From Burkholderia ambifaria (GTDB taxonomy: Bacteria > Pseudomonadota > Gammaproteobacteria > Burkholderiales > Burkholderiaceae): a stretch of DNA of 64,000 nt. Both the position numbers and the translations under genes were made by a program. The stretch spans positions 110,733-174,732 of the forward strand of contig NZ_LKPJ01000003.1 of assembly GCF_001443045.1 (NCBI RefSeq), given 5' to 3'. A model generated the notes under the pieces. That model had not been told where the DNA came from, made no database searches, and worked only from the letters and a program-made list of their open reading frames with translations. Below are positions 1 to 11,354 of this stretch, piece by piece (positions within the stretch are counted from its first letter, which is position 1; each line of letters opens with the position of its first letter).

Positions 1-4
1 CCGT

Positions 5-1411
5 CTACGTGTTGGTTGAGGCGGCCGGCGCCGCGATGCGCGCCACCGGCAGGCGCAGCACCGCGCGCGTGCCGCGGCCGGAAGCGCCGGCCGGGCGGCT
101 GTCCGGCGCGGCTGCCGCTCGTTCGGTCGTGCGCCGGCCCGACGCGGCAGCGGCGTGACCGTTCGCTCCGCCACCGGCGCGACCGTTGCCGATCGCCGCG
201 CGCGGCGTGACATCGGACAGCTCGATCTCGCCGCCGAGGCGCACTGCCGCGCTGAACGCAAGGTACAGGCCGACCCCGTGCCCGCCCTGCGTGCTGTCGA
301 CCGGCATCGCGCCGAGCGATTCGCGCAACGCGGCCGGAATGCCCGGGCCGTCGTCGCATACTTCGAATTCGATCTGGTCGCCCGCCCGCTCGTTGTGCGC
401 GAGCTTCGCGGCCAGCGTCACGCGGTGCGGGCTCGCCCGTGCGGCGTTGTCGAGCAGGATCGTCAGGATCTGGCCGGCCGCGACCGTATCGTCGAGCGCG
501 ACGCCCGACGGGCGCGCGCCGAGCAGCTCGAACTGCACGTGCGGATGCCGCAGGCGCCAGTGCTCGACGAACGTGTCGAGCCAGTCGTCCACCGGCTGGC
601 GGCTCGCCGGCGCGCTCGCGCGGCTGCGCAGGCGCGCGAGCGCCGACGTGCAGAGCGTCATCTGTTCTTCCAGCACCTTCAGGTCGGCCTCGTAGCGCGC
701 CAGCCCCGGATCGGCGCGTGCCGCGTCGCGCAACTCCTCCGCGAGCATCGCGATCGTCGACAGCGGCGTGCCCATCTCGTGCGCGACGGTAGCAGCCTGC
801 ACGCCGAGCGCGACCGCCCGCTCGTCGCGCAGCAGGTGCGCCTGCGCTTCGCCGAGCGCCGAGTCGCGCTGGCGCAGCGCGTTCGACATGCGCGCGACGA
901 ACCATGCGATCAGCCCGACGCTGACCATGAAGTTCGCCCACATCCCGGTGCGGTAGTAGTCGAACAGGTTCGCCGGGTTGTCCATGTTGAGCGGCACCGA
1001 ATCGAAGCCGAGCGCCGCGTAGCACGCGACGGCGAACGCCGCGAGCCAGATCATCAGGTGCCACGGCAGCACGGCCGCCGCGATCGCGAGCGACGGCAGG
1101 TACAGCGACACGAACGGGTTGGTCGTGCCGCCCGACAGGAACAGCAGCGCCGACAGCGCGCCGAGGTCGACCCACAGCTGGCCGAGCAGCTCGAAATTGG
1201 TCTCGGGCCGCGCGCGCAGCACGCGCACCCAGGTCAGCGCGTTGAAAACGATTTCGAGCGCGATGACCATCAGCATCGCCGGCAACGGCAGATGCACGCC
1301 GAAATAGGTCTGCACGACGCCGATCGTCACGAGCTGGCCGATGATCGCGAGATTGCGCAGCCAGAACAGGTGGCTCAGGTTGACGCGCCCGGTGGTGGTG
1401 ATTCGTTGCAT
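5..1411 (-). CDS. RegB/PrrB/RoxS-type redox sensor histidine kinase
   Basis: Membrane sensor kinase of 468 aa. The first ~190 residues form about six hydrophobic segments. The motif GGTTNPF in the membrane region matches the GGxxNPF quinone-binding heptad of the RegB family. An H-box (AHEMGTPLST, near residue 212), a Cys ~40 residues after it (TLCTSAL, where RegB has its redox Cys), an N-box (LLDNAARASP) and G-boxes (DDGPGIP, HGVGLYL) follow. By family knowledge it senses the quinone pool or redox state and phosphorylates a RegA-type regulator, probably encoded just outside the window. Odd: a Gly/Ala/Arg-rich insert of about 45 residues separates the last two strands of the ATPase domain. Confidence 0.85.
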   Translation of the reverse strand: MQRITTTGRVNLSHLFWLRNLAIIGQLVTIGVVQTYFGVHLPLPAMLMVIALEIVFNALTWVRVLRARPETNFELLGQLWVDLGALSALLFLSGGTTNPFVSLYLPSLAIAAAVLPWHLMIWLAAFAVACYAALGFDSVPLNMDNPANLFDYYRTGMWANFMVSVGLIAWFVARMSNALRQRDSALGEAQAHLLRDERAVALGVQAATVAHEMGTPLSTIAMLAEELRDAARADPGLARYEADLKVLEEQMTLCTSALARLRSRASAPASRQPVDDWLDTFVEHWRLRHPHVQFELLGARPSGVALDDTVAAGQILTILLDNAARASPHRVTLAAKLAHNERAGDQIEFEVCDDGPGIPAALRESLGAMPVDSTQGGHGVGLYLAFSAAVRLGGEIELSDVTPRAAIGNGRAGGGANGHAAAASGRRTTERAAAAPDSRPAGASGRGTRAVLRLPVARIAAPAASTNT

Positions 1412-1432
1412 CCGAGCAGTTTACCCGTTTAG

Positions 1433-3714
<2,282 letters not shown>

Positions 3715-4346
3715 CGGAAGACCAGGCCACACCGTCCCGCCCGCGCCCGAAACCGGGCGAGCGGCGCGTGATGATCCTGCAGACACTCGCCGCGATGCTC
3801 GAGGCGCCCAAGCCCGAGAAAATCACGACCGCCGCGCTCGCGGCCCGGCTCGACGTGTCGGAAGCAGCGCTCTACCGGCATTTCGCCAGCAAGGCGAAGA
3901 TGTACGAAGGGCTGATCGAGTTCATCGAGCAGGCGCTGTTCGGACTCGTCAACCAGATCGTCGCGAAGGAGCCGAACGGCGTACTGCAGGCGCGCACGAT
4001 CGCGTTGACGATGCTCAATTTCGCCGCGAAGAACCCCGGGATGACGCGCGTGCTGACCGGCGAGGCACTGGTCGGCGAGGACGAGCGGCTCACCGAACGC
4101 GTGAACCAGCTGCTCGACCGGATCGAGGCGACCGTCAAGCAATGCCTGCGGGTCGCGCGCACGGAAGCCAGCGCGCCGCAGGACGGCGCCGCACCGTTCT
4201 CGCTACCGGCCGACTACGATCCCGCCGCCCGCGCGAGCCTGCTCGTCAGCTACGTGATCGGCCGGTGGCACCGTTTCGCGAAGGGCGGGTTCCAGAAGCC
4301 GCCCGGCGAGCAGGCCGATGCGCATTTGCGGTTGATCCTGCAGTAA

Positions 4347-4867
4347 CGCTCGAGACGCCGACGTGCGCGCCATCGAGCGTCGCACACGCTTGGTCACACG
4401 CGTCGACGCCCAGGCGCCGAATCCGCGCTAGCCGTGGCACATGGCATGGCCTCGCCTGTCCACGCTCGCGGTACTGACAGCCGGAATCGGCGCGGGGCTC
4501 ATATCCCGAGCACGCCGTCATTAATTCGCCATCCTTAATACATTCCTACCTGAACCGGCGCCGAAGCGCGCTGCATCCACCAGACAGCCTCTCGATCCTT
4601 GCAGCGCCCCCGCAACGTCGACGTCTCGGCACGTGTGTGCGGCATGCGAGTCACGTCCCCTGACGATTCTTAAAAGAAATTTAGTACTCGACCTACGTGA
4701 AAGCCAGTCGACTTAGAGATTGTCCCATTCTTTCGAATGGCTTACTCGGGAACAATATCACCTGTTTCCCGCAGCTGCTGCCGCCCCGTAGCAGCGATGC
4801 GCGACAGCGCGATGGAAACGTCCGTGCGTCGTCTTTCGACGCGAGGCCCTTACTAATAGGTACGTAA
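4347..4867. other. 521-bp intergenic region before the fimbrial operon
   Basis: No credible gene. It falls in G+C toward 4660-4760 and holds an inverted repeat at 4719-4756. It presumably contains the fimbrial promoter, but no convincing -35/-10 pair was identified. Confidence 0.6.
4719..4756 (+). promoter_or_regulatory. Two-tier inverted repeat upstream of pilin
   Basis: Inner arms CCATTC (4725-4730) and GAATGG (4735-4740) flank a TTTC loop. Outer arms ATTGT (4719-4723) and ACAAT (4752-4756) also pair, with CCC/GGG between. It could be a leader hairpin or an operator for fimbrial control. No family match. Confidence 0.4.
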
Positions 4868-5410
4868 ATGTCCAAAAAAGCACTTTCCATTCTGATGGCG
4901 ACAGCAGGTCTCCTCGCCGCTGCCTCGTCGGCTCAGGCAGCTGACGGCACGATCACGATCACCGGCGAAATCACCGCCCAAACCTGCAACATCTCGGGCG
5001 ACGGCGGCGGCAAGGATTTCACCGTCACGCTGCCCACCGTGTCGACGTCGGCGCTCTCCGTGCCGGGCTCAACGGCCGGCCGCAAACCGTTCCGTATCGC
5101 ACTGTCCAACTGCTCGCCGAACTCGGGCAATGCGTCGGTGTACTTCGAACCAGGCACGACGGTCAACGCGCAAACCGGCCAGCTGTTCAACTCGACGGGT
5201 AATGCGAAGAACGTCGAGGTCGGCCTGCTGAACAAGGACGGCTCGAACATCAAGCTCGGCGCAGCCCAGGCACAGCAGAACTCGCAAACCGTGCCGATCT
5301 CGGGCGGCGCGGCAACCCTCGACTACTACGCGCAATACGTCGCGACCGGCGGCGCCTCCACCGCAGGCACGGTCGGTACGTCGGTCATGTACTCAGTCTC
5401 GTACCAGTAA
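4868..5410 (+). CDS. Type 1 fimbrial major pilin, copy 1
   Basis: 180 aa. A signal peptide ends at AQA (residue 24). The mature protein has the chaperone-usher pilin fold: Cys40 and Cys82 (QTC, NCSP) form the usual disulfide, and the C-terminus ends in the donor-strand motif with penultimate Tyr (SVSYQ). Polymerises into the pilus rod outside the cell. It heads a pilin-chaperone-usher-adhesin-pilin operon and is a close paralog, of the same length, of the pilin at 10425. A strong hairpin follows it. Confidence 0.93.
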   Translation: MSKKALSILMATAGLLAAASSAQAADGTITITGEITAQTCNISGDGGGKDFTVTLPTVSTSALSVPGSTAGRKPFRIALSNCSPNSGNASVYFEPGTTVNAQTGQLFNSTGNAKNVEVGLLNKDGSNIKLGAAQAQQNSQTVPISGGAATLDYYAQYVATGGASTAGTVGTSVMYSVSYQ

Positions 5411-5426
5411 CCCGGTCCCCCGACCG

Positions 5427-5467
5427 GCGGCCCGTGCACCGCAAAGCTGCAGCGGTGAGCGGGCCGC
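5427..5467 (+). promoter_or_regulatory. Strong hairpin between pilin and chaperone
   Basis: Arms GCGGCCCG (5427-5434) and CGGGCCGC (5460-5467) enclose a second perfect pair, CACCGC (5437-5442) and GCGGTG (5452-5457). No T-run follows, so it is more likely an mRNA-stabilising or attenuating hairpin than a full terminator. It would favour pilin over downstream genes, as in other fimbrial operons. Confidence 0.6.
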
Positions 5468-5512
5468 ACCGGACCAACTGTAAATATGATCATCTGTAAG
5501 GAGAACTCGGCG

Positions 5513-6277
5513 ATGGGTATGCCAATGAACTGGCGCTTGAGCGTGGGCGCCGCAGCGCTGGTCGCGTCGCTTTCCGGCATGGGTACGGCGGACGCAAGCG
5601 TCGTGATCGGCGGAACGCGCGTGGTCTATCCGGAAAAGGAGCGCGAGGTAACGGTCAAGCTGACCAACGAAGGCGATCGTCCGTCGCTCGTGCAGGCCTG
5701 GATCGACGACGGCAACGCGAACGCGCTGCCCGACGAATCGAAAGTGCCGTTCATGCTGACACCGCCGTTGTTCCGCCTGGATCCGAAGAAAGGCCAGAGC
5801 CTGCGACTGATCTACACGCAGGAACCGCTCGCACAGGACAAGGAAACGCTGTATTGGCTCAACGTGCTCGACGTCCCGCCGCAGGCCGCGGACGACGCCA
5901 ATACGCCGAACCTGCTGCAACTCGCGTTCCGCTCGCGCATCAAGCTGTTCTTCCGCCCGGCCGCGCTGCAAGGCATCGCCGACGAGTCCGCGGAAAAGGT
6001 GACCTGGAATTTCGCACCGAAAGCCGGTGGTGGCTATGCGCTGCAGGCGAAGAACCCCACGCCTTACCACGTGACGTTCACCAAGCTCACCGTCAAGTCC
6101 GGCGGCACGACCTGGACCGACGACAAGGGCGGCATGGTCAAGCCTGGCGCGACCGAGCAGTTCGACGTCGGCAACGTGCAATCGATGCCGGGCGCACCGA
6201 TCGAGGTCGATTACACGTTCCTCAACGACTACGGCGCGGGCATCGAAGGCAGCTACGCACCGAAGAAAGCGCACTGA
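5513..6277 (+). CDS. Periplasmic fimbrial chaperone (PapD/FimC family)
   Basis: 254 aa. The signal peptide ends near TADA (residue 28). It holds pilin subunits in the periplasm by donor-strand complementation. Two Ig-like domains are visible: the first with the conserved Arg (GGTRVVYP) and Lys (KKGQSLRLIY) that anchor the subunit C-terminus, and the YWLNVLDVPP signature. ATG 5513 was chosen over ATG 5486 because AAGGAG at 5498-5503 is nine bases upstream of it. Confidence 0.93.
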   Translation: MGMPMNWRLSVGAAALVASLSGMGTADASVVIGGTRVVYPEKEREVTVKLTNEGDRPSLVQAWIDDGNANALPDESKVPFMLTPPLFRLDPKKGQSLRLIYTQEPLAQDKETLYWLNVLDVPPQAADDANTPNLLQLAFRSRIKLFFRPAALQGIADESAEKVTWNFAPKAGGGYALQAKNPTPYHVTFTKLTVKSGGTTWTDDKGGMVKPGATEQFDVGNVQSMPGAPIEVDYTFLNDYGAGIEGSYAPKKAH

Positions 6278-6390
6278 CGCCACCCAGGCATTCCTGACTC
6301 AATCCGTCGCTGATCGACGGCGCTCAATCGCGCCGGCGCTGGCAGACTGTCGCTCGCAATATGACGATGCGGCATTAATTTATCGAATTC

Positions 6391-9084
6391 ATGCGAGCGA
6401 ATCATCAAAATCAACCGCTGGAAGCCACCGCACGTTTTGCGCTCAAGCCGAGCTATCTGCTCGTCATGGCGACGCTCGGCGGCTGGGCGGCCGGTGCGCA
6501 GGCTGCCGACACGACGGCCGCCTCGGCGGGCCGTTTCGACGTCGCGCAGGTTCAGTTCAACGATACGTTGATGATGAAACCGCGCGGCCAGCGGCTCGAC
6601 CTCGATCGCTTCGCGAAAGGCAATCCGGTGCCTGCCGGCGACTACCTGGTCGACCTCTACGTCAACGAAACGTGGACCGGCCGCTCGACGGTGCGCTTCG
6701 ACGCAACGGCAGGCGCGACCGACGCGACGCCGTGCTTCGATCGCACGCTCGTGAGCCGCCTCAACCTCGACGACCAGGCGCTGACCGACGTCGCGCGTGC
6801 CGAGCTGGCGCGCGTGCAGGCCGGTGAATGCACGACTGTCGACAAACTGGTGGGCGGCGCGACGGTCGAATTCGACATGTCGGAGCTGCGGCTGAACGTG
6901 AGCATTCCGCAGGCCGCGTTGCTGCGCAATCCGCGCGGCTACGTGAGTCCGGAACTGTGGGACAGCGGCGTGACGAGCGCGACGCTCAAGTACAACGCCA
7001 ACGTGTTCCGCAACACGTCGTCGGGATACGAAAGCACGCAGGGATACGTCGGGTTGAATGCCGGCGTCAACGTCGCGAACTGGCATTTCCGGCACAACGG
7101 CACCTACACCGCGCAAACGCAGGGCGACAACCGCTACCAAAGCCTCAACACGTACGTTCAACGCGACCTGCCGGCTTGGCGCAGCCAGTTGAAGATCGGC
7201 GAGACCTACACCGACGGCACGCTGTTCGACAGCGTGGGCATGCGCGGCGTCACGCTCGAGACGGACGACCGGATGCTGCCCGATTCGATGCGCGGTTACG
7301 CACCCGTGGTCCGCGGCATCGCAACGAGCAACGCGCACGTCTCGGTTTCGCAGAACGGCGCGGTGCTGTACGAAACCAACGTCGCGCCGGGGCCGTTCGA
7401 GATCAACGACCTGTACGCAACCGGCTACGGCGGCAACCTGCTCGTCACGGTCACCGAGGCCGACGGCAAGACGCACAGCTTCACGGTGCCGTATGCGGCC
7501 GTCGTGCAATCGCTGCGTCCGGGCATCTCGCGGTTCGGCGTCGCGCTCGGGCAGTTGCGCGAGCCGCAGCTCGAACGCCATCCGAATTTCGCGCAGGCCA
7601 CTTATCAGCGCGGCATCAACAACCTGATAACGGGCTACGTCGGCGCGATCGTCGCGGAGAACTACCTGGCCGGGCTGGTCGGTGCGGCACTCAATACGTC
7701 GTTCGGCGCGTTCGCCACCGACGTCACGCATGCGAGCGCGCGTATTCCGGGCGCCTCCGCAACGACCGGGCAAAGCGTTCGCGTCAGCTACAGCAAGTCC
7801 GTCGAGGCGACCGGCACGAACGTCGCGGTCGCCGCGTATCGTTACTCGTCGCGCGGCTACTGGACCATGCGCGACGCGATGTATGCCCGCGAGCTCGCGG
7901 CCAAGGGCAACGATACAAACAGCGTCTACCGGCAACGCAACCAGGTCCAGCTGACGCTCAATCAGACGCTCGGCGAAAAGCGCGGCAGCCTGTTCGCGGT
8001 GGGCTCGACGGTCAACTACTGGAATCACCCCGGCACGACGACGCAGTTCCAGCTTGGCTACAACAACAGCCTGCGCGTCGCCGGCCTCAACCTGAGCTAC
8101 AACCTGTCGGTCTCGCGGCAACGCGACGGCTCCACCGGCCAACTGAGCAACCAGGTGTACGCGAACGTAACGGTTCCGCTCGGCCGACGCTCGTATGCAC
8201 CGACGCTGAGCGCGAGCGTCGCACGCAACAGCCAGGGCGGCACGACCGCCCAGACGTCGCTGACCGGCACCGTCGGAAAGTCCAATGCGTTCTCGTACGG
8301 CGTCAACATCAATTCCGGCGGCGGCGCGACGTCCGGCGGCGGCAATGCGCAGTATCGCAGCCCGTTCGCAACGTTCTCCGGCAGCGCGACCGGCGGCAGC
8401 GGCTACTCGAGCGTGTCCGCCGGCGTATCGGGCGCATTCGTCGGTCACGCGGGCGGCATCACGCTCACCAACGATCTCGGCGACACCGCCGCGATCGTCG
8501 AGGCGAAAGACGCCGTCGGCGCGCAAGTCACGAACGGCACGGACGTGCGGATTGACGGGCGCGGCTACGCGGTGCTCCCGTATCTGACGCCGTACAAGAT
8601 GAACACCGTCGAACTGGATCCGAAGGGCATCCCGACCGACGTCGAAATGCTGACGACCAGCCAGCAGGTCGCGCCACGTGCAAATTCGGTCGTGAAGCTC
8701 AAGTTCGGGACGGTCAGCGGTCGCGCGGTCCTGCTGACGATGCGCCAGCCTGATGGCTCGCCGGTACCGTTCGGCAGCGCCGTCATCGACGCAGGCGGCA
8801 AGACCATCGGGATGGCGGGACAGGGCGGCAAGTTGTTCGCCCGCGGCCTGAGCGACACCGGCACCCTGACGGCGAAATGGGGCAATCGCAAGACCGAAGT
8901 CTGCTCCTTCAGTTACCAACTGCCTGTCAAGCACAGCAAGAGCGACGTGTACACGCGTGTCGAATCGACATGCGACAACGCTGCAGCGTCGCATAACGCC
9001 GCCGCAACCGATGCACGGGAAGAGACCGATGATTCGATCGATACCGTTGGCGCGAAGCTTCCTCCCGGCAACGGTTCGCACTAG
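6391..9084 (+). CDS. Outer membrane fimbrial usher (FimD/PapC family)
   Basis: 897 aa, normal for an usher. A long leader with the hydrophobic stretch LLVMATLGGWAAGAQA is followed by the N-terminal chaperone-binding domain (FDVAQVQFND onward), a ~24-strand beta-barrel with plug (residues ~150-700), and C-terminal domains with a Cys pair. It forms the secretion pore and assembles the pilus at the outer membrane. Chaperone lies directly upstream and adhesin directly downstream. Confidence 0.95.
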   Translation: MRANHQNQPLEATARFALKPSYLLVMATLGGWAAGAQAADTTAASAGRFDVAQVQFNDTLMMKPRGQRLDLDRFAKGNPVPAGDYLVDLYVNETWTGRSTVRFDATAGATDATPCFDRTLVSRLNLDDQALTDVARAELARVQAGECTTVDKLVGGATVEFDMSELRLNVSIPQAALLRNPRGYVSPELWDSGVTSATLKYNANVFRNTSSGYESTQGYVGLNAGVNVANWHFRHNGTYTAQTQGDNRYQSLNTYVQRDLPAWRSQLKIGETYTDGTLFDSVGMRGVTLETDDRMLPDSMRGYAPVVRGIATSNAHVSVSQNGAVLYETNVAPGPFEINDLYATGYGGNLLVTVTEADGKTHSFTVPYAAVVQSLRPGISRFGVALGQLREPQLERHPNFAQATYQRGINNLITGYVGAIVAENYLAGLVGAALNTSFGAFATDVTHASARIPGASATTGQSVRVSYSKSVEATGTNVAVAAYRYSSRGYWTMRDAMYARELAAKGNDTNSVYRQRNQVQLTLNQTLGEKRGSLFAVGSTVNYWNHPGTTTQFQLGYNNSLRVAGLNLSYNLSVSRQRDGSTGQLSNQVYANVTVPLGRRSYAPTLSASVARNSQGGTTAQTSLTGTVGKSNAFSYGVNINSGGGATSGGGNAQYRSPFATFSGSATGGSGYSSVSAGVSGAFVGHAGGITLTNDLGDTAAIVEAKDAVGAQVTNGTDVRIDGRGYAVLPYLTPYKMNTVELDPKGIPTDVEMLTTSQQVAPRANSVVKLKFGTVSGRAVLLTMRQPDGSPVPFGSAVIDAGGKTIGMAGQGGKLFARGLSDTGTLTAKWGNRKTEVCSFSYQLPVKHSKSDVYTRVESTCDNAAASHNAAATDAREETDDSIDTVGAKLPPGNGSH

Positions 9085-9130
9085 GAAACTCGGCATTCCC
9101 CGAATGCCTGTCCAGGCGGAATGTCACCCA

Positions 9131-10177
9131 ATGCAAAACGGAAAGACCATGCTCAAGTATCTGCTGATTACCACGCTCTGTATCGCTGGCTCGATGTATT
9201 CAGTCGCCAGTCAAGCGCAAATTCCAAGATGCTATAACGACGAAACGGGTGCCGATTATCAGCGCAGCTTCTCTTTCGGCACTGTCCTTGTCCCGAGCGA
9301 CGTACCTGACGGCACGGTTTTGGCGACAACGACCCTGACGATGCCATATCGATGCGACGCGAATACTACTTCGCCCTATGGATATTCGTTTTACTTCATG
9401 AACAATCAGCGGCCCACCGGCATTCCCGGCGTTTCGTATGTTCTGACCAGCTTGCCCGCGCCGGAATCCCTGGGGCTGCGCTTCACCAATCTCGAGACCG
9501 GAGAGGTCATGATGGTCTATAACGGCGCAACGCAGGATTGGGCACCGCCTCATACAACGACGAAACCGATTGAAGGCCGATACCGAATCAAGATCGAACT
9601 GATCAAGGCCAGCGATCGCATTTACAACGCGGTCATCCCGAACGGTAGCGTCGGCATATGGCAGATAGGCGCACAGAACCGGGCTCGTCCCACGTACGGA
9701 TACAAGTATCAGATCTATTGGAATGAAGCCGGCAAAGGAAAGCTGGTCATCATGCCGAAGACCTGCACCGTCACCACGCCGGATATCAGGTTTCCATTGC
9801 CGCCGGTGGCCGCGAGCAAGCTCGGTACAGTGGGCATGACCGCGGGCGATACCGGATTCAACATCGGATTGAATTGCAAGTCCGGATCGAACGTCTACGT
9901 GACGCTGACTGATTTGACGAACCAGGGCAACACGGGAAATCAACTGACGCTCACGCCGGATTCGTCGGCGCAAGGCGTGAAGCTGCGCATTTTGAGAAAT
10001 GGACAGCCCGTCGGCTACGGTCCGGATTCGGCCGCCATCGGCAACACGAATCAATGGTATGTCGGCCCGTCCGCAACGCTTAGCAACATTCCGCTGACCG
10101 CGCAATATATCGCGACCGGCAAGGTGTCCAGTGGAACGGTGAAGGGGGTCGCTACATTCACGATGAGTTACCAGTAG
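9131..10177 (+). CDS. Fimbrial tip adhesin
   Basis: About 348 aa. A signal peptide (LLITTLCIAG through SQAQ) is followed by a ~190-residue N-terminal domain with no recognisable family, probably receptor-binding. The C-terminal pilin domain starts near PKTCTV and ends GVATFTMSYQ, with a Cys pair (KTC, LNCKSG). Double length compared with the pilins and last-but-one position in the operon suggest a tip adhesin. Its codons are visibly richer in A/T than its neighbours. Start may be ATG 9131 or 9149. Confidence 0.82.
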   Translation: MQNGKTMLKYLLITTLCIAGSMYSVASQAQIPRCYNDETGADYQRSFSFGTVLVPSDVPDGTVLATTTLTMPYRCDANTTSPYGYSFYFMNNQRPTGIPGVSYVLTSLPAPESLGLRFTNLETGEVMMVYNGATQDWAPPHTTTKPIEGRYRIKIELIKASDRIYNAVIPNGSVGIWQIGAQNRARPTYGYKYQIYWNEAGKGKLVIMPKTCTVTTPDIRFPLPPVAASKLGTVGMTAGDTGFNIGLNCKSGSNVYVTLTDLTNQGNTGNQLTLTPDSSAQGVKLRILRNGQPVGYGPDSAAIGNTNQWYVGPSATLSNIPLTAQYIATGKVSSGTVKGVATFTMSYQ

Positions 10178-10424
10178 TCGCAGCACGCCGAACGGCACAG
10201 TAATTCGGTAGTACCGGTCGCCGGGTAGCGCGGAGCGACCGATACTCACTGACGGCCATCGCCCGATCGATGGTCGAACGACCTTCCATTTTGCAGTCCT
10301 TATAGATGCATCGGAAGGTTGGCTTTCGGACCAAGTCGGATGCCGCCCGCACGACCTGTCATGGCAGGTGAGCGACCTGATGACGAAGTCCATTTTTTTC
10401 TCAACCAGTACCAGAGGATTTGAT

Positions 10425-10967
10425 ATGAAGCTCGCACTCTCCAGCATCGCAGCACTCGCCGTCGTTGCCGCAGCAACCCTGCCCACCGTGGCACACGCCA
10501 CCGACGGCACGATCACCATCAACGGCCAGATCGGTACGCAGACCTGCACGATCAACGGCAACGGCACGGGCGGCAAGGACTTCACCGTCGCACTGCCGAA
10601 GGTGTCGACGTCGTCGCTCGCCAGCGGCGGCTCGACGGCCGGCCGCACGCCGTTCAAGATCGGCCTGACGAACTGCTCGCCGGCAACCGGCAACGTCTAC
10701 ACGCACTTCGAACCGGGCACCACGGTCAACTCGACCACCGGCCAGTTGTTCAACGCAACGGGCACTGCGAAGAATGTCGAAGTCGGCCTGCTCAACGGCG
10801 ACACGAGCAACATCGGCGTAGGCAAGGCCGATGAAAATTCGAAGACGGTCGCACTGTCGAACGGCGCTGCAGAGCTGCCGTATTACGCTCAGTACGTCGC
10901 GACGGGCGGCCCGGCAGGCCAAGGCACGGTGAACACCTCGGTGATGTACTCGATCATGTATCAGTAA
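10425..10967 (+). CDS. Type 1 fimbrial pilin, copy 2
   Basis: 180 aa with a signal peptide ending VAHA (residue 25). Closely related to the pilin at 4868 over the whole length: shared DGTITI, GGKDFTV, STAGR, FEPGTTVN, NVEVGLLN and YYAQYVATGG blocks, and an end in SIMYQ. ATG 10425 has AGAGGA at 10413-10418. A 247-base gap separates it from the adhesin, so it may have its own promoter and serve as an alternative or accessory pilin. Confidence 0.92.
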   Translation: MKLALSSIAALAVVAAATLPTVAHATDGTITINGQIGTQTCTINGNGTGGKDFTVALPKVSTSSLASGGSTAGRTPFKIGLTNCSPATGNVYTHFEPGTTVNSTTGQLFNATGTAKNVEVGLLNGDTSNIGVGKADENSKTVALSNGAAELPYYAQYVATGGPAGQGTVNTSVMYSIMYQ

Positions 10968-11354
10968 AGTCCGAGAGCCGGCGCGCGTCCCGTGCGCCGG
11001 ATCGTCACAGGGGCGCGGGGGCGCGCGCCCCTTCCCCGGCATCTTCGGCGAACCAACGCGCCATCGATCCGCATGCCGACGGCATTGTCGTTCGACTAGT
11101 CGGCACTGCACCTCGCCTCTTTCAGGATCCCCTTACCAACCAAGCCGGAAACGCTCACGCCGAGTGACTCGCAATGGGTCAAAGACACACCCCAACGCCT
11201 GCAATCATTCAGACAGTCGGTTCCGAAGCACTATCGCGCCTCACGTGTCCTCCATGCCGCCCGTCGGTCTCTTCCGAAAATTCGAACTCGTCCAATATCC
11301 AAAATCACTCAATAAAACTACTTTTCACCTGTTCAAGACAAAAAAGGTGATCCG
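10968..11354. other. 387-bp intergenic region before the autotransporter
   Basis: Contains a GC hairpin at 11009-11032 (arms AGGGGCGCG and CGCGCCCCT) that may end the fimbrial transcript. Further on is an A/T-richer leader (about 11270-11350) before the autotransporter start. No gene is supported; a 64-codon open frame at 11164-11358 has no signal or recognisable sequence. Confidence 0.6.
11009..11032 (+). terminator. GC hairpin after second pilin
   Basis: Nine-base arms 11009-11017 and 11024-11032 are exact complements. There is no U-tract, so termination efficiency is uncertain. Confidence 0.4.

Noticed and set aside
4693..4890. 65-codon minus-strand frame over the pilin start
   Set aside because: Crosses the inverted repeat and pilin start; no support.
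6253..9096. 947-codon open frame antisense to the usher
   Set aside because: High-G+C shadow frame, Arg/Ala/Val-rich without domain features; the usher on the other strand is unambiguous.
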